The notes beneath the pieces are model-generated. The model saw only the letters and a program-made list of their open reading frames with translations, was not told the DNA's origin and did not search any database. DNA of 64,000 nucleotides from Roseiarcus sp963829505 (GTDB lineage: Bacteria; Pseudomonadota; Alphaproteobacteria; Rhizobiales; Beijerinckiaceae). The DNA is taken from NCBI GenBank assembly GCA_963829505.1, contig CAWHIL010000003.1, positions 248,001 to 312,000 of the forward strand, given 5' to 3'. Position 1 is the first letter of the stretch, and every line of letters starts with the position of its first letter. A program made the translations under genes and the position numbers. Shown here piece by piece: positions 50,806 to 61,828 of this stretch.

Positions 50806-51948
50806 ATGACGCTTGCGCGTTCCCTTGCCTTGTCTGCGCTCTCGGGCGCACTCGCCGCCGCCGTCGGTTGCTTCGCGGCCCCGGCTTTTGCGGCCGGCCC
50901 CGAGATCGTCTCGGGTCCCGCCGCAGAGCCCCAGTGCTTCGTCCCGTGGACGGACAACACGAAGTTCTTCAAGTTCCCCGCCAAGCAGCCGCCGTTCCGC
51001 ATCGCGCTCGCAAACGGCTACATCGCCAACACCTGGCGCATCCAGATGATCCAGACGGCGAAGGCCTATGCCGCCCAGCCGGACGTCGCCAAGCTCCTCA
51101 AGGAGTTCAAAGTCGTCTCGACCGGTGAGGATGTCGCGGCGCAAATCGCGGCAATCAACAATTTCATCAATTCCGGCTTCGACGCGATCGTCGTCAACGC
51201 CCAGAATCCGGCGGCGTTCAAGCCCGTCATCAAGCGCGCCAAGGAAGCGGGCGTCGTGCTCGTCGCCTTCGACAACATCCTCGACACGGAGGATGCGATC
51301 AACGTCGACGTCGACCAGAAGGGTCTCGGCGTCTACTGGGCGCAGTGGCTCGACAAGCATCTGCCGAACGGCGGCAAGATCCTCGAGATCCGGGGCGTAT
51401 CGGGCACCTCCGTCGACCGTGACCGGCACGACGGCATCCACGAGACGTTCGACAAGTCCGGCAAGAAGTGGGACGTGGTCGAGGTCTACGGCAAGTGGGA
51501 CGATCCAACCGCGCAGAAGGTGACCGCCGACGCCATCGCGGTGCAGAAGCACTTCGACGGGATCACCGCGCAGGGCGGCGATACCGGGGCCGTGCAGGCG
51601 ATGCTCGACGCCAAGCACCCGATGGTGCCGTTCGGCGGCGAGACCGAAAACGGCTTCCGCAAGTTCTGCGCGAAGCTTTCGGGGCAGGGATTGCTCTGCT
51701 CGTCTGGAGGCACAGGCCCCGCCCAGGTCGCAGTCGCCATCAAGGTCGCCATCGCCGCCCTCGAGGGGCAGGTCGTGCCGCAGTCGGTCAAGCTGCCGCT
51801 TGCGACCGCCGAGGATCCGAACTTCAAGGACGGCGAGAACTATTACGCCGCACAGTCCGACAATTTCTTTGTCGGCAATTCCTTCCCGACCTGCGGCATC
51901 AACTTCACCGCCCAGGAGATCATGGGGCAGTCGAAGGAGAACAAGTAG
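50806..51948 (+). CDS. Sugar ABC transporter substrate-binding protein (ribose type)
   Basis: This 380-residue periplasmic protein is a type I fold (Peripla_BP_4) binding protein of the RbsB/XylF kind. It has a signal peptide (ALAAAVGCFAAPAFA), KFPAKQPPFRIALANGYIAN, a core NNFINSGFDAIVVNAQNPAA, the lysine-rich EVYGKWDDPTAQKVTADAIA and a typical C-terminus. GGGAGGAAG lies about 7 bases before the ATG. The 212-base gap before it contains no gene and probably the operon promoter. Ligand unknown. Confidence 0.9.
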   Translation: MTLARSLALSALSGALAAAVGCFAAPAFAAGPEIVSGPAAEPQCFVPWTDNTKFFKFPAKQPPFRIALANGYIANTWRIQMIQTAKAYAAQPDVAKLLKEFKVVSTGEDVAAQIAAINNFINSGFDAIVVNAQNPAAFKPVIKRAKEAGVVLVAFDNILDTEDAINVDVDQKGLGVYWAQWLDKHLPNGGKILEIRGVSGTSVDRDRHDGIHETFDKSGKKWDVVEVYGKWDDPTAQKVTADAIAVQKHFDGITAQGGDTGAVQAMLDAKHPMVPFGGETENGFRKFCAKLSGQGLLCSSGGTGPAQVAVAIKVAIAALEGQVVPQSVKLPLATAEDPNFKDGENYYAAQSDNFFVGNSFPTCGINFTAQEIMGQSKENK

Positions 51949-52013
51949 CGTATGCTTGAGGCGCCGCGTCCTTCTGCGCGGCGCCCCTTTTCCATGAAAG
52001 CCGGGCCGGGGCG

Positions 52014-53569
<1,556 letters not shown>

Positions 53570-53573
<4 letters not shown>

Positions 53574-54550
53574 GCGATTTTCGCTACGTCCTTTCGCAGA
53601 ACCGGGCGACCCTCGTCGCCTTCGTCTTCTTCATCGCGATGTTCGCGATCTACGCGGGAAACCACCCGGCGGGGTTCAGCGCGGGCGTCGTCGAGACTGC
53701 CGCCAACAAGGGCGTCCTGCTCGCGCTCATCGCCATGGCGCAGACGTTCGTCGTCATCACCGGAGGCATCGACCTCTCCGTCGGCTCGGTGTTCGTGCTC
53801 GCGAACTGCCTCGCCTCCTGGATCGTCGTCGGCGAGCCGTGGCAGGCGGCGCTCGGCGTGCTCGGGGTCGTCGCCGCCGGGCTCGCCTGCGGCGCGGTCA
53901 ACGGACTCGTGGTCATCGTCGGGCGCCTGCAGCCGATCGTGACCACCATCGCGACCGGAGCGATCTTCTTCGGGCTCGCGCTTCTTCTCCGTCCGACGCC
54001 GGGGGGCGACGTGTTCGGACCGCTCGCGGACGCGCTCACGGGGCGCGCGTTCGGCGTCGTTCCCGCGAGCCTCATTGCGCTTGCGGCCGTCGTGCTCGTC
54101 GTCTGGGTCCCTTATGCGCGCTCGCCGATCGGCCGCGCGGCTTATGCCGTCGGCTCGTCGGAGCAGGCCGCCTTCATGTCGGGCCTGCCGGTCGCGCGCG
54201 CCAAGCTCATGGCCTACGTCCTTTCGGGACTGACGGCGGCGCTCGGCGGTCTCTTCCTGACCTTCGTCACCTACTCTGGCGAGGCCTCCGCCCAGAGCGG
54301 AGCCTCCTACACGCTCTATTCGATCGCTTCCGTCGTTCTCGGCGGCGTCTCGCTCTACGGCGGGTCGGGAAGCGCGATCGGTGCGATCTTCGGCGCGCTG
54401 ATGTTCCGGACCATCGGCGACCTTCTTTTCGTGTTCAATCTCGACCCGCTGTGGCAGCCGCTGTTCCAGGGCCTCGTGCTGCTGGCGGCCGTCTCGCTCG
54501 GCGCAGCGCGGCTCTTCCAGGTCCGCAACCGGCTGGAGCTCTTCTCGTGA
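53570..54550 (+). CDS. Sugar ABC transporter permease (RbsC type)
   Basis: This 326-residue membrane protein has 8-10 helices and family motifs LIAMAQTFVVITGGIDLSVG, VNGLVVIVGRLQPIVTTIAT and SVVLGGVSLYGGSGSAIGAI. It forms half of the sugar channel. ATGA overlaps with the ATPase gene upstream and GTGA with the second permease downstream, so the three are translated together. Confidence 0.92.
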
Positions 54551-55524
54551 CCGCCGAAACGCGGCGGGGGCGCAGCGAGGCGCTGGCGTCCCGCGTTGAC
54601 CGGCCGGTCATGGTGGCCTTCGCCTGCATTGTCGCGCTGCTCATTCTCGGATCCTTCTATTCGCGCAACTTCCTGTCGCCCGACTATCTCCTCCAGCAGC
54701 TCAAGGTGGCCTCGTTTCTCGGCGTCATCGCGACCGGAACGATGATCGTCATCCTGCTCGGCCAGATCGACCTGTCGGTGCCGTGGCTGGTCGCGGTCGG
54801 GGGCATGATGTCGACGGCGGCGACCGCCTGGGGCCCGCTCGGCGGCTGGTTCGCCATTCCGTTCGGCGTCGGATGCGGTGTGGCGCTCGGGCTCGTCAAC
54901 GGGTTCGGCGTCGCTTACCTGCGCATCCCCTCGATGATCGTCACGCTCGCCGTCAACGCGGTCGCTCAGGGGCTCATGGTGGCGCACACCGGCGGATTTT
55001 CGCCGCAGGACGCTTCGTCTCCCGCGATGCGCACGCTGGCGACCGGAAGCCTCGCCTTCGGCCTGCCGAACGCGCTCCTCGTCTGGGCGGTGGTCGGCGG
55101 CTCGGCGGTGTTTCTCCTGAACCGCACGACCTTCGGCCGCGCGGTCTACGCGATCGGCAATCGCGAGCGGGCCGCCTATCTCTCGGGCGTCGACACGCAG
55201 CGCATCGTGCTCGTGGCGTTCGCGATCGCCGGCGGCCTCTCGGCGTTCGGCGGCGTGCTGCTCGCCGGCTACGCCAGCAAGGCCGCGCAGGGCATGGGCG
55301 ACGCCTACCTCCTGCCAGCGATCGCCTCCGTTGTGCTCGGCGGCGCCTCGATCATGGGAGGCCGCGGCGTCTATCTCGGCACGGTCGCAGGCGTCATCCT
55401 GATCACGCTCCTGCAATCCATCCTGTCGGTGGTGCAGATGCCCGAAGCCGGGCGCGAGATCATCTACGGCGTCGTCATCCTCGCCATGCTGCTTCTCTAC
55501 GGCCGCGAGCGCGCGCAGGGGTGA
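54547..55524 (+). CDS. Sugar ABC transporter permease (RbsC type), second subunit
   Basis: This 325-residue membrane protein has the same fold as the preceding permease (GTMIVILLGQIDLSVPWLVA; VNGFGVAYLRIPSMIVTLAV; SVVLGGASIMGGRGVYLGTV). GTG at 54547 overlaps the previous stop. Two different permeases in one ribose-type system implies a heterodimeric channel. The gene ends 19 bases before the convergent LysR gene. Confidence 0.92.
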   Translation: MTAETRRGRSEALASRVDRPVMVAFACIVALLILGSFYSRNFLSPDYLLQQLKVASFLGVIATGTMIVILLGQIDLSVPWLVAVGGMMSTAATAWGPLGGWFAIPFGVGCGVALGLVNGFGVAYLRIPSMIVTLAVNAVAQGLMVAHTGGFSPQDASSPAMRTLATGSLAFGLPNALLVWAVVGGSAVFLLNRTTFGRAVYAIGNRERAAYLSGVDTQRIVLVAFAIAGGLSAFGGVLLAGYASKAAQGMGDAYLLPAIASVVLGGASIMGGRGVYLGTVAGVILITLLQSILSVVQMPEAGREIIYGVVILAMLLLYGRERAQG

Positions 55525-55543
55525 GGCGCGAGAGGGCGCCGGC

Positions 55544-56467
55544 TCAGGGCACGGCCCGGTACGCCTCCGGGCAGGATGAGATGAGCCGTCGAAGCTCGTC
55601 GATCAGCCACCGTCCGGCGCGGCCGATTTCGACGCCGCGCAGGCGCATGACGTGGACACGGAACTGGAACGGGTCCTGCTCCGCAAGCTGAAGCGTCTTC
55701 AGCCGACCCGCAGCGATGTGGTCGCGCACGATATGCAGCGGCATGTTGCACCAGCCGAAGCCCGCGAGCAGAAACTCGAGCCGGGTCGAAAGATCGGCGA
55801 AGCGCCAGAGATGATGGCCGACGATGCCGCCTGAGAAGTTCTGGGTGAGCGGCGTCCGGTCGGTCAGCACGAGCTGGACGTAGGGCTCGAGCGTCGCCCG
55901 CGTGATCGGCTCGGGTTCGCTGGCCAGCGGATGATCGACGCTCACGACCCGCACGACGTCGAAGGCTGCGAGAAACTCGGCGACGAGGTCCGAGGGCGCG
56001 CCGGTCAGCCTGGTCGGCGCGATCGCGAACTGCGCCACGCCGTCGCGCAGCCGCTGCTCGCCGCCGCCGAGCGTCTCTGTGAAGATCGTCACCGGCAGCC
56101 GGGGAAACGCGCGGGCCAGGTCCTTGAGGCAGCCGATCAGCGGCTCGTGCGGAAAGATCGGGTCGACGGCGAAGCTGAGCTCGGGCTCGACGTCGGAGGC
56201 GATGCTCGCCGCGCGCGCCTTCATCTCGTCCGCCCGCTCGAGGAGGCGGCGGGCGTCGCCGATCAGCGTCCGTCCGGCTGGGGTGAGTTGCGGGGTTCGG
56301 CCCGAGCGGTCGAACAGGGCGACGCCGAGATGGGCTTCGAGCGCCGCGATCGACTGGCTGACGGCGGACTGAACCCTGCCCAGCCGGCGCGCGGCGGCCG
56401 AGAAACTGCCTTCGTCGGACGCCGCAACGAAGATCCGGATCTGGTCGAGGGTGAGCGCGTCGATCAT
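55544..56467 (-). CDS. LysR family transcriptional regulator
   Basis: This 307-residue regulator has an N-terminal winged helix (LDQIRIFVAASDEGSFSAAA; LGRVQSAVSQSIAALEAHLG) and a LysR substrate domain. It is divergent from the nitroreductase-WrbA-DoxX genes, which it probably activates in response to an electrophile, quinone or similar signal. Convergent with the sugar operon, it is unlikely to control that operon. Confidence 0.92.
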   Translation of the reverse strand: MIDALTLDQIRIFVAASDEGSFSAAARRLGRVQSAVSQSIAALEAHLGVALFDRSGRTPQLTPAGRTLIGDARRLLERADEMKARAASIASDVEPELSFAVDPIFPHEPLIGCLKDLARAFPRLPVTIFTETLGGGEQRLRDGVAQFAIAPTRLTGAPSDLVAEFLAAFDVVRVVSVDHPLASEPEPITRATLEPYVQLVLTDRTPLTQNFSGGIVGHHLWRFADLSTRLEFLLAGFGWCNMPLHIVRDHIAAGRLKTLQLAEQDPFQFRVHVMRLRGVEIGRAGRWLIDELRRLISSCPEAYRAVP

Positions 56468-56565
56468 ACGGGACCCTATCTCCGCCAGAGATAGGAGTCA
56501 TCAGTATTTCGCCAGTTGTGCTGATGGATCCCCACCCGCATGTTGCGCTGCAAGGAGATCTGTCG

Positions 56566-57177
56566 ATGACCGAACTTGCAATCGAACGCGGCGCAGCCAT
56601 CGGGGCGGCGGCTCACGCCCGCCTCTTCACCGAGGCGCGCACCCATAACGCCTTCCTCGACCGGCCCGTGCCCGACGCTCTTCTCGTCGAGGCGCTCGAC
56701 CTCGCCAAGATGGGGCCGACGGCCGCCAATACGCAGCCGATGCGCGTCGTCTTCCTGCGCTCGGACGCGGCCAAGGCGCGCCTCAAGCCGACGCTGTCGC
56801 CGGGCAACGTCGAGAAGACCATGGCCGCGCCGGTGGTCGCCATTACCGGATACGATCTCGAGTTCTACGAGCGCCTGCCGGATCTCTTCCCGCATGTCGA
56901 TGCGAAAAGCTGGTTCGTCGGCAAGCCCGCTTTCATCGAGAAGACGGCGGTCCAAAGCGGCACGCTGCAGGTCGGCTATCTGATCCTGGCGCTGCGGGCG
57001 GTCGGGCTCGACGCCGGTCCGATGGCCGGCTTCGACAATGCGAAGGTCGACGCCGAGTTCTTCCCCGGCGGCAAGGTCAAGTCGAACGTGCTGATCAACA
57101 TCGGCTACGGCGACGACGAAAAGCTCTTCCCGCGCAACCCGCGCCCCGCCTTCGAAGAGATGGCGACGATCCTCTGA
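56566..57177 (+). CDS. Nitroreductase-like protein, malonic semialdehyde reductase (RutE) type
   Basis: This 203-residue flavoprotein is the RutE/HadB kind: TEARTHNAFLDRPVPDALLV, MGPTAANTQPMRVVFLRS, LDAGPMAGFDNAKVDAEFFP and SNVLINIGYGDD. RutE reduces malonic semialdehyde in pyrimidine breakdown, but no other rut genes are nearby, so another quinone- or nitro-reducing role is possible. The ATG at 56566 follows AAGGAG. It is the first gene of a set divergent from LysR. Confidence 0.87.
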   Translation: MTELAIERGAAIGAAAHARLFTEARTHNAFLDRPVPDALLVEALDLAKMGPTAANTQPMRVVFLRSDAAKARLKPTLSPGNVEKTMAAPVVAITGYDLEFYERLPDLFPHVDAKSWFVGKPAFIEKTAVQSGTLQVGYLILALRAVGLDAGPMAGFDNAKVDAEFFPGGKVKSNVLINIGYGDDEKLFPRNPRPAFEEMATIL

Positions 57178-57203
57178 ACGCGGCCCGTCACGGAGACTGA
57201 TGC

Positions 57204-57803
57204 ATGACCAAGGTGCTTGTTCTCTACTATTCGAGCTACGGCCACATCGAGACGATGGCCAAAGCCGTCGCCGAGGGCGCCCGGGCGGCGGGGGCGGAAG
57301 CCGACGTCAAGCGCGTTCCCGAAACCGTGCCCGAAGCGATCGCCAAGGCGTCTCATTTCAAGCTCGATCAGGCCGCGCCGATCGCCAAGGTCGAGGATCT
57401 GCCGAACTACGACGCGATCGTCGTCGGCGCGCCGACCCGCTTCGGCCGCATGCCCTCCGCGATGGGAAGCTTCTGGGAGCAGGCCGGCCCGCTTTGGGCG
57501 ACGGGCAAGCTGCACGGCAAGGTCGGCGGCGCCTTCACCTCGAGCGCGACCCAGCATGGCGGCAACGAGACGACGCTGTTCTCGATCATCGCCAACCTTC
57601 TGCATTTCGGTTTCGTGATCGTCGGTCTGCCCTACAGCCACGCCGGCCAGATGTCGCTCGACGAGATCGTCGGCGGCGCGCCCTACGGCGCGACGACCAT
57701 CGCCGGGGGTCAGGGCCAGCGTCAACCAAGCAAGATCGAACTCGACGGCGCCCGCTTTCAAGGCGAACTGATCGCCAGGACCGCGGCGAAACTCAAAGGC
57801 TGA
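57204..57803 (+). CDS. wrbA: NAD(P)H:quinone oxidoreductase, WrbA type
   Basis: WrbA is a tetrameric FMN quinone reductase that avoids semiquinone formation. The 199-residue protein has the flavodoxin-like VLVLYYSSYGHIETMAKAVA, the FMN loop GAPTRFGRMPSAMGSFWEQA, TSSATQHGGNETTLFSIIAN and PYGATTIAGGQGQRQPS. Position between the nitroreductase and DoxX supports a redox-stress role. Confidence 0.95.
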   Translation: MTKVLVLYYSSYGHIETMAKAVAEGARAAGAEADVKRVPETVPEAIAKASHFKLDQAAPIAKVEDLPNYDAIVVGAPTRFGRMPSAMGSFWEQAGPLWATGKLHGKVGGAFTSSATQHGGNETTLFSIIANLLHFGFVIVGLPYSHAGQMSLDEIVGGAPYGATTIAGGQGQRQPSKIELDGARFQGELIARTAAKLKG

Positions 57804-57888
57804 GCCGGTCCGCGTCCGCGCGCCGTTTCCCGAAGATTCAGGCTCGCACGCGAGTGGGGCCTCACTCGAACACGAAAGCGACAATCCT

Positions 57889-58314
57889 ATGAGCGTGTCC
57901 ACGTTTCAGACCGGCGCGGCGACGTCGAAGATCCGGATTCTTCCGCGGTCATGGGCGCCCGCCCTGCATTCGGTGCTGCGCATCGTAACCGGGCTCCTGT
58001 TCCTCGAGCATGGCACGGGCAAGCTCATCGGCTTTCCGCACGGCTTGCCGTTCATCGACCAGATGCCGGCCGGCCTTCTTTACGTCACCGGAACGCTGGA
58101 GCTGGTCGGCGGTCTCCTGATCGTGCTCGGCCTCTTCACGCGGCCGACCGCCTTCGTCCTCTCGGGCTTCATGGCCGCCGCCTACTTCATGGCCCACTTC
58201 CCGATGAGCTTCTTTCCGGCGATCAATTCCGGCGAGCCCGCGATCCTGTTCAGCTTCATCTTCCTGTGGCTGGCGGCGGCCGGACCCGGGCCCTGGTCGA
58301 TCGACAGGGACTGA
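57889..58314 (+). CDS. DoxX family membrane protein
   Basis: This 141-residue protein has four membrane helices with the DoxX pattern (SVLRIVTGLLFLEHGTGKLI; GTLELVGGLLIVLGLFTRPT; FMAAAYFMAHFPMSFFPAIN). DoxX proteins are linked to quinone or thiosulfate oxidation and to oxidative stress complexes. It lies 85 bases after wrbA on the same strand. It ends just before the convergent DUF882 gene. Confidence 0.9.
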   Translation: MSVSTFQTGAATSKIRILPRSWAPALHSVLRIVTGLLFLEHGTGKLIGFPHGLPFIDQMPAGLLYVTGTLELVGGLLIVLGLFTRPTAFVLSGFMAAAYFMAHFPMSFFPAINSGEPAILFSFIFLWLAAAGPGPWSIDRD

Positions 58315-58320
58315 GGCGCC

Positions 58321-59898
58321 TTAAGGCTGCGGGTCGCGCGGTCTGTCCGACGCGCGCGGCGACGACCTGAAGATCGAGAATGGCAGGGCGAGCAGACCCT
58401 TCAGCCGGTCCGTCAGTCCCGCCTGGCGCGCGGGGACCGCTTCCAGACGGAGGGGGGCGGCGCCGCCTTCGGCGTCTCCCTCGGCAGCCGCAGGCGGCAG
58501 CGGGGCGGTCAGTTCGGCCGCACGTTGCAGCAGAACGGCGCGGTCGGCGAGCGAGGGCGGCGTTTCGGCAAGCGCCAGCGCCCCGCCGGCATCGTGGGCG
58601 GAAACGCCCTCGGTGATGACGGCCGGCAGCGGCTTGATCACGCTGACCGTGCCGGTCGCCGACGAGCGGTCCGCGATCTGAATCGGCTTCACCGGCGGAA
58701 CGATGGATGCGGTCGTTTCCGGCGCGTCCGGCCGGACGGGAGGCAGCGGACCTTCCGCCGGCGCGAGGTCGGCGGGCCGAATCGGGGGCAGGGGAATGTC
58801 GGCGAGCAGGGCGACCTGCTGCTCCAGATTGGCTGGGCGCCGCGGCGGCATCGGGGCGGCGAAGAGCGTCGCCGGCGCATCGCCGGGCGCCGCGTCGCTC
58901 TCGACCTTCGGTTCCTCGATCGCGGCGACGACTTCGGGTTTTGCGGCGGCGGGCGCCGGCGCGTCAGGCGCAGGCCCCGCGTAGGCGTTTCCGGTCGGCA
59001 AACTGGACTTCGCCCTTTCGACCGCCGCCGGTCCGCCCTCGGCGATATCGACCGAGGCGGCGGGCGCGACGTACTGGCCGCCCGACCGCCCGCCGCCCCG
59101 TCCGGCGCGGCCCGACGCGACCACCGCTTCCTGGCCTCCGCCTTCCTCGGCGTCGTCCGCGCCGCCGCCGTGCGCGCCAAACAGCCACGCGAACAAGCCG
59201 CCGCCGCTCGCGGTCTGGATCTCGCCGCCGCGCTGCTCGATCTCCGCCTTTGCGAGATCGTAGCCCGGCATCGGCTGACCGTCCGCCGGGATGAACACCG
59301 TCTTGCCGTCCGGGAAGAGGCGGGTCAGGGAATCCCGGCTCATCTTCGGCCAGTAGCGCACCGAGCCGCTGTCGATGTGCACCCAGGTAAGCCCCTGCGG
59401 ATAGAAGCCGACGCCCCCCTCCTGCATCCGCATGGCGATGTCGCGAATGCGTCCTGGACCGACGTCCTCGAAATGCGCGTCGATCGCCTTGCCTTCCATA
59501 TGCTGCGAATGTTCGGCGACCTGCCGGGAGCGGCGGCGCAGCATCGCGTTGGTCTGCGGCGAGCGATAGGCGGAAAAGACGTTGACCGGCTGCTGTGAGC
59601 CCAACTCGCGATAGACTTCCCAGATGATGTCGAACAGGCGCGGGTCCATCTTCGTCGGCTCGTTCAGCCGCCAGTCGCGCATGAACCAGTTCAGCTTGTC
59701 GAGCGCCGCCTGGTCGTAGACCCCGTTGACCATGTAGGTGAACGAGCCTTGTTCGTTGGTGTGCTGGTTGGAGAACGTGACGGTGCGGGTGTCGCCGTTG
59801 GCGACCGCGGATTCGGTCGCGTTCGGCGCGAGCCAAGCGCCCACGAGGACCGCGGCGGTAACGGCGTGCGACGGTGTTCCGCGCCAGCCCCTATTCAT
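58321..59898 (-). CDS. DUF882 (YcbK-like, M15 peptidase fold) protein with proline-rich tail
   Basis: This 525-residue secreted protein has a signal segment (AVTAAVLVGAWLAPNATESA) and, at about residues 30-200, a DUF882/peptidase M15-like domain. The metal-binding pattern is EHSQHMEGKAIDAH (H then D) plus WVHIDSGSVRYW. Related YcbK proteins cut or bind peptidoglycan peptides. The last 300 residues are low-complexity, rich in proline and alanine (AAPMPPRRPANLEQQ; ADIPLPPIRPADLAPAEGPL). I used ATG 59898; an in-frame ATG lies at 59925. The L,D-transpeptidase gene lies upstream on the same strand. Confidence 0.85.
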   Translation of the reverse strand: MNRGWRGTPSHAVTAAVLVGAWLAPNATESAVANGDTRTVTFSNQHTNEQGSFTYMVNGVYDQAALDKLNWFMRDWRLNEPTKMDPRLFDIIWEVYRELGSQQPVNVFSAYRSPQTNAMLRRRSRQVAEHSQHMEGKAIDAHFEDVGPGRIRDIAMRMQEGGVGFYPQGLTWVHIDSGSVRYWPKMSRDSLTRLFPDGKTVFIPADGQPMPGYDLAKAEIEQRGGEIQTASGGGLFAWLFGAHGGGADDAEEGGGQEAVVASGRAGRGGGRSGGQYVAPAASVDIAEGGPAAVERAKSSLPTGNAYAGPAPDAPAPAAAKPEVVAAIEEPKVESDAAPGDAPATLFAAPMPPRRPANLEQQVALLADIPLPPIRPADLAPAEGPLPPVRPDAPETTASIVPPVKPIQIADRSSATGTVSVIKPLPAVITEGVSAHDAGGALALAETPPSLADRAVLLQRAAELTAPLPPAAAEGDAEGGAAPLRLEAVPARQAGLTDRLKGLLALPFSIFRSSPRASDRPRDPQP

Positions 59899-60139
59899 CG
59901 CGACGCAACCCCGCCAACCGGCCATCCTTCCCCTTCACGAGCGGCGCCGGCCGAGCCAATCGCCCTCGGATGCGACCACCGGGGCGCATCGCCATGGGCC
60001 CGCCCGTCCGGCCGCCCGTATGCCCGATAGCGCGTCTTCGTCGCGCGCGAACCGGACCGCATCGGACGCTGTGCCCGAAAGGCCACGGCGTCCTCGAAAA
60101 ATCAACGTCTCCGGCGTATAGACCCATTGAGCGCATGAT

Positions 60140-61762
60140 TCAATCTTGACCCGTCGCCGACAATATGCGGGCCACCCGCTGGGTCAGGCCGTACACGTCG
60201 GGCCGCTCCTCGATCGCGCCGCCCGGCTCGACGAAGGCGGTGAAATACTCGATGTGGATCGGCAGCGGCTGCGGCAGGAAGACCGTCCGCTCGGCGCCGC
60301 CGATCGCCGCCTCGAGGCGGGCTTCCGGCCAGCCGAGGACAAGCTCCGCGAGCCGCACGGGATCCTCGACCCGCACGCAGCCGTGGCTCAAGGCCCGCAT
60401 GTCCTCGTCGAACAGCGCCTGCGCCGGCGTGTCGTGCAGATAGACCGCGTGGTCGTTCGGGAACATGAACGCCAGGCGCCCGAGCGCGTTGTCGTCTCCC
60501 GGCGGCTGGCGCACCGTCACACGGCCGCCGACCGTCTTCACGTCGTATCCGAGCCGCTGGAAGTGATCGAGGCGCGACAGCATCTCCTTCTTGATGATCG
60601 AATCGGGCACCTGCCACGACGGATTGATCAGGACGTAGCGCATGCGGTCGGAGAACACCGGCGTCGGCGTCGCAGGCTTGCCGACGACCACGCGCGAGGT
60701 CATGAGGACGTCGTCTCCGTCGATGAGGGAGACCGAGAAGTCGGGGATGTTGACCTCGATGCGCCGCTCTCCCATGTCGCGCGGCTCGAGCCGCCACATC
60801 TCCATGTTGGCGAGGATCGCGCCGCGGGCGCCGCGCCGCCCGGCCGATCGCAGCGCCTCGCGAAGCGCCCGATAGCCTCTTTGCGGCGGGTTGAAATCCG
60901 TAAGCCGCGCGCCGGGATCGGCCGCCGCCGCCGTTTCGGCGAGCGCCTGACCGGGGTCGGCCAACGCCGGCTCGCCGGCGAGCGACGGCGAGATCCGCTT
61001 CGAGAGCCGTGAGCCGGTCGCCTGCTCGGCGTAGGCGACGACGGCCGCGGCGACGGCGATCTCGGCGCCGGCAAGGGCCTCCGGCCCGAGCGGGCGCCCC
61101 GGGTCGCGCGGCAGGGCGAGCGGGGGAACGCTAAGGCCGTCCTCGGAGGCGCGGGCGATCGCGGCGATCGCCGAGCGGCCGGCAGGAGTCGGACCGCCGG
61201 CGTCCAACCACACGGGCGCAAACCCGCGCGCGGCGTAGAACGCTCCGATCGCCGCTCGCCCGGCGGCCCAGTCGCCGCCGCCGAGCGGGTTCGAGCCATC
61301 CTCGCGAAGGATCAGCCGGTCGAGCGCAGCGGCGAGCGCGGAGGCGACTGCGGGGTCGGCAGGCGCGGCCGCGGGCAGGGAAGACGCGGACGGCGGCGCC
61401 TCGGCGGACGACGCCGCGCGCTCGGGGCCTTCGAGGGACGGCGCGCCGCTCATTGCCTCGGGCGGCGCGGCGCTACGGGGCGGCGATCCTGCGAGCGCGG
61501 CCAGCGCACGACGGTCGGCGAGGCGCTGGAAAGCCCCCATGTCGCGGGGCGGCGAGCGGATCGCCTGTACATACGAGAACGGGGGCCGGGACTGTCCGCT
61601 CGCGGCGAGCGCTTCGACGAGCGGGGTTTCGGTCCGGTCGGGGAAGCGCGGCGGCGCCTCGGGCGACTTGAGGTCGCGCGCGTCGGCGGAGGCCGCCCCT
61701 GCGAGAAGGGCGAGGCCGAATGAGAGCGGCGGAAGGCGCCGCATCCGATGGCCGAGACCCAT
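60140..61762 (-). CDS. L,D-transpeptidase family protein (YkuD, YcbB-like)
   Basis: This 540-residue protein makes 3-3 cross-links or attaches partners to peptidoglycan. It has a signal peptide (LSFGLALLAGAASADA), a long alanine/proline-rich linker, a scaffold region and the YkuD domain with the catalytic cysteine in ALSHGCVRVEDPVRLAELVL. MRYVLINPSWQVPDSIIKKE and FMFPNDHAVYLHDTP are typical of the YcbB type. The ATG at 61762 has AAAGGA close upstream. It shares strand with the DUF882 gene, so both may act in wall remodelling. Confidence 0.9.
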   Translation of the reverse strand: MGLGHRMRRLPPLSFGLALLAGAASADARDLKSPEAPPRFPDRTETPLVEALAASGQSRPPFSYVQAIRSPPRDMGAFQRLADRRALAALAGSPPRSAAPPEAMSGAPSLEGPERAASSAEAPPSASSLPAAAPADPAVASALAAALDRLILREDGSNPLGGGDWAAGRAAIGAFYAARGFAPVWLDAGGPTPAGRSAIAAIARASEDGLSVPPLALPRDPGRPLGPEALAGAEIAVAAAVVAYAEQATGSRLSKRISPSLAGEPALADPGQALAETAAAADPGARLTDFNPPQRGYRALREALRSAGRRGARGAILANMEMWRLEPRDMGERRIEVNIPDFSVSLIDGDDVLMTSRVVVGKPATPTPVFSDRMRYVLINPSWQVPDSIIKKEMLSRLDHFQRLGYDVKTVGGRVTVRQPPGDDNALGRLAFMFPNDHAVYLHDTPAQALFDEDMRALSHGCVRVEDPVRLAELVLGWPEARLEAAIGGAERTVFLPQPLPIHIEYFTAFVEPGGAIEERPDVYGLTQRVARILSATGQD

Positions 61763-61828
61763 GGTCCTTTTCCAATAACGGTTCGGCCGGCGCCCGGCCT
61801 CGGGGCCGGGCGGCGCGCTCGGCGTCCG

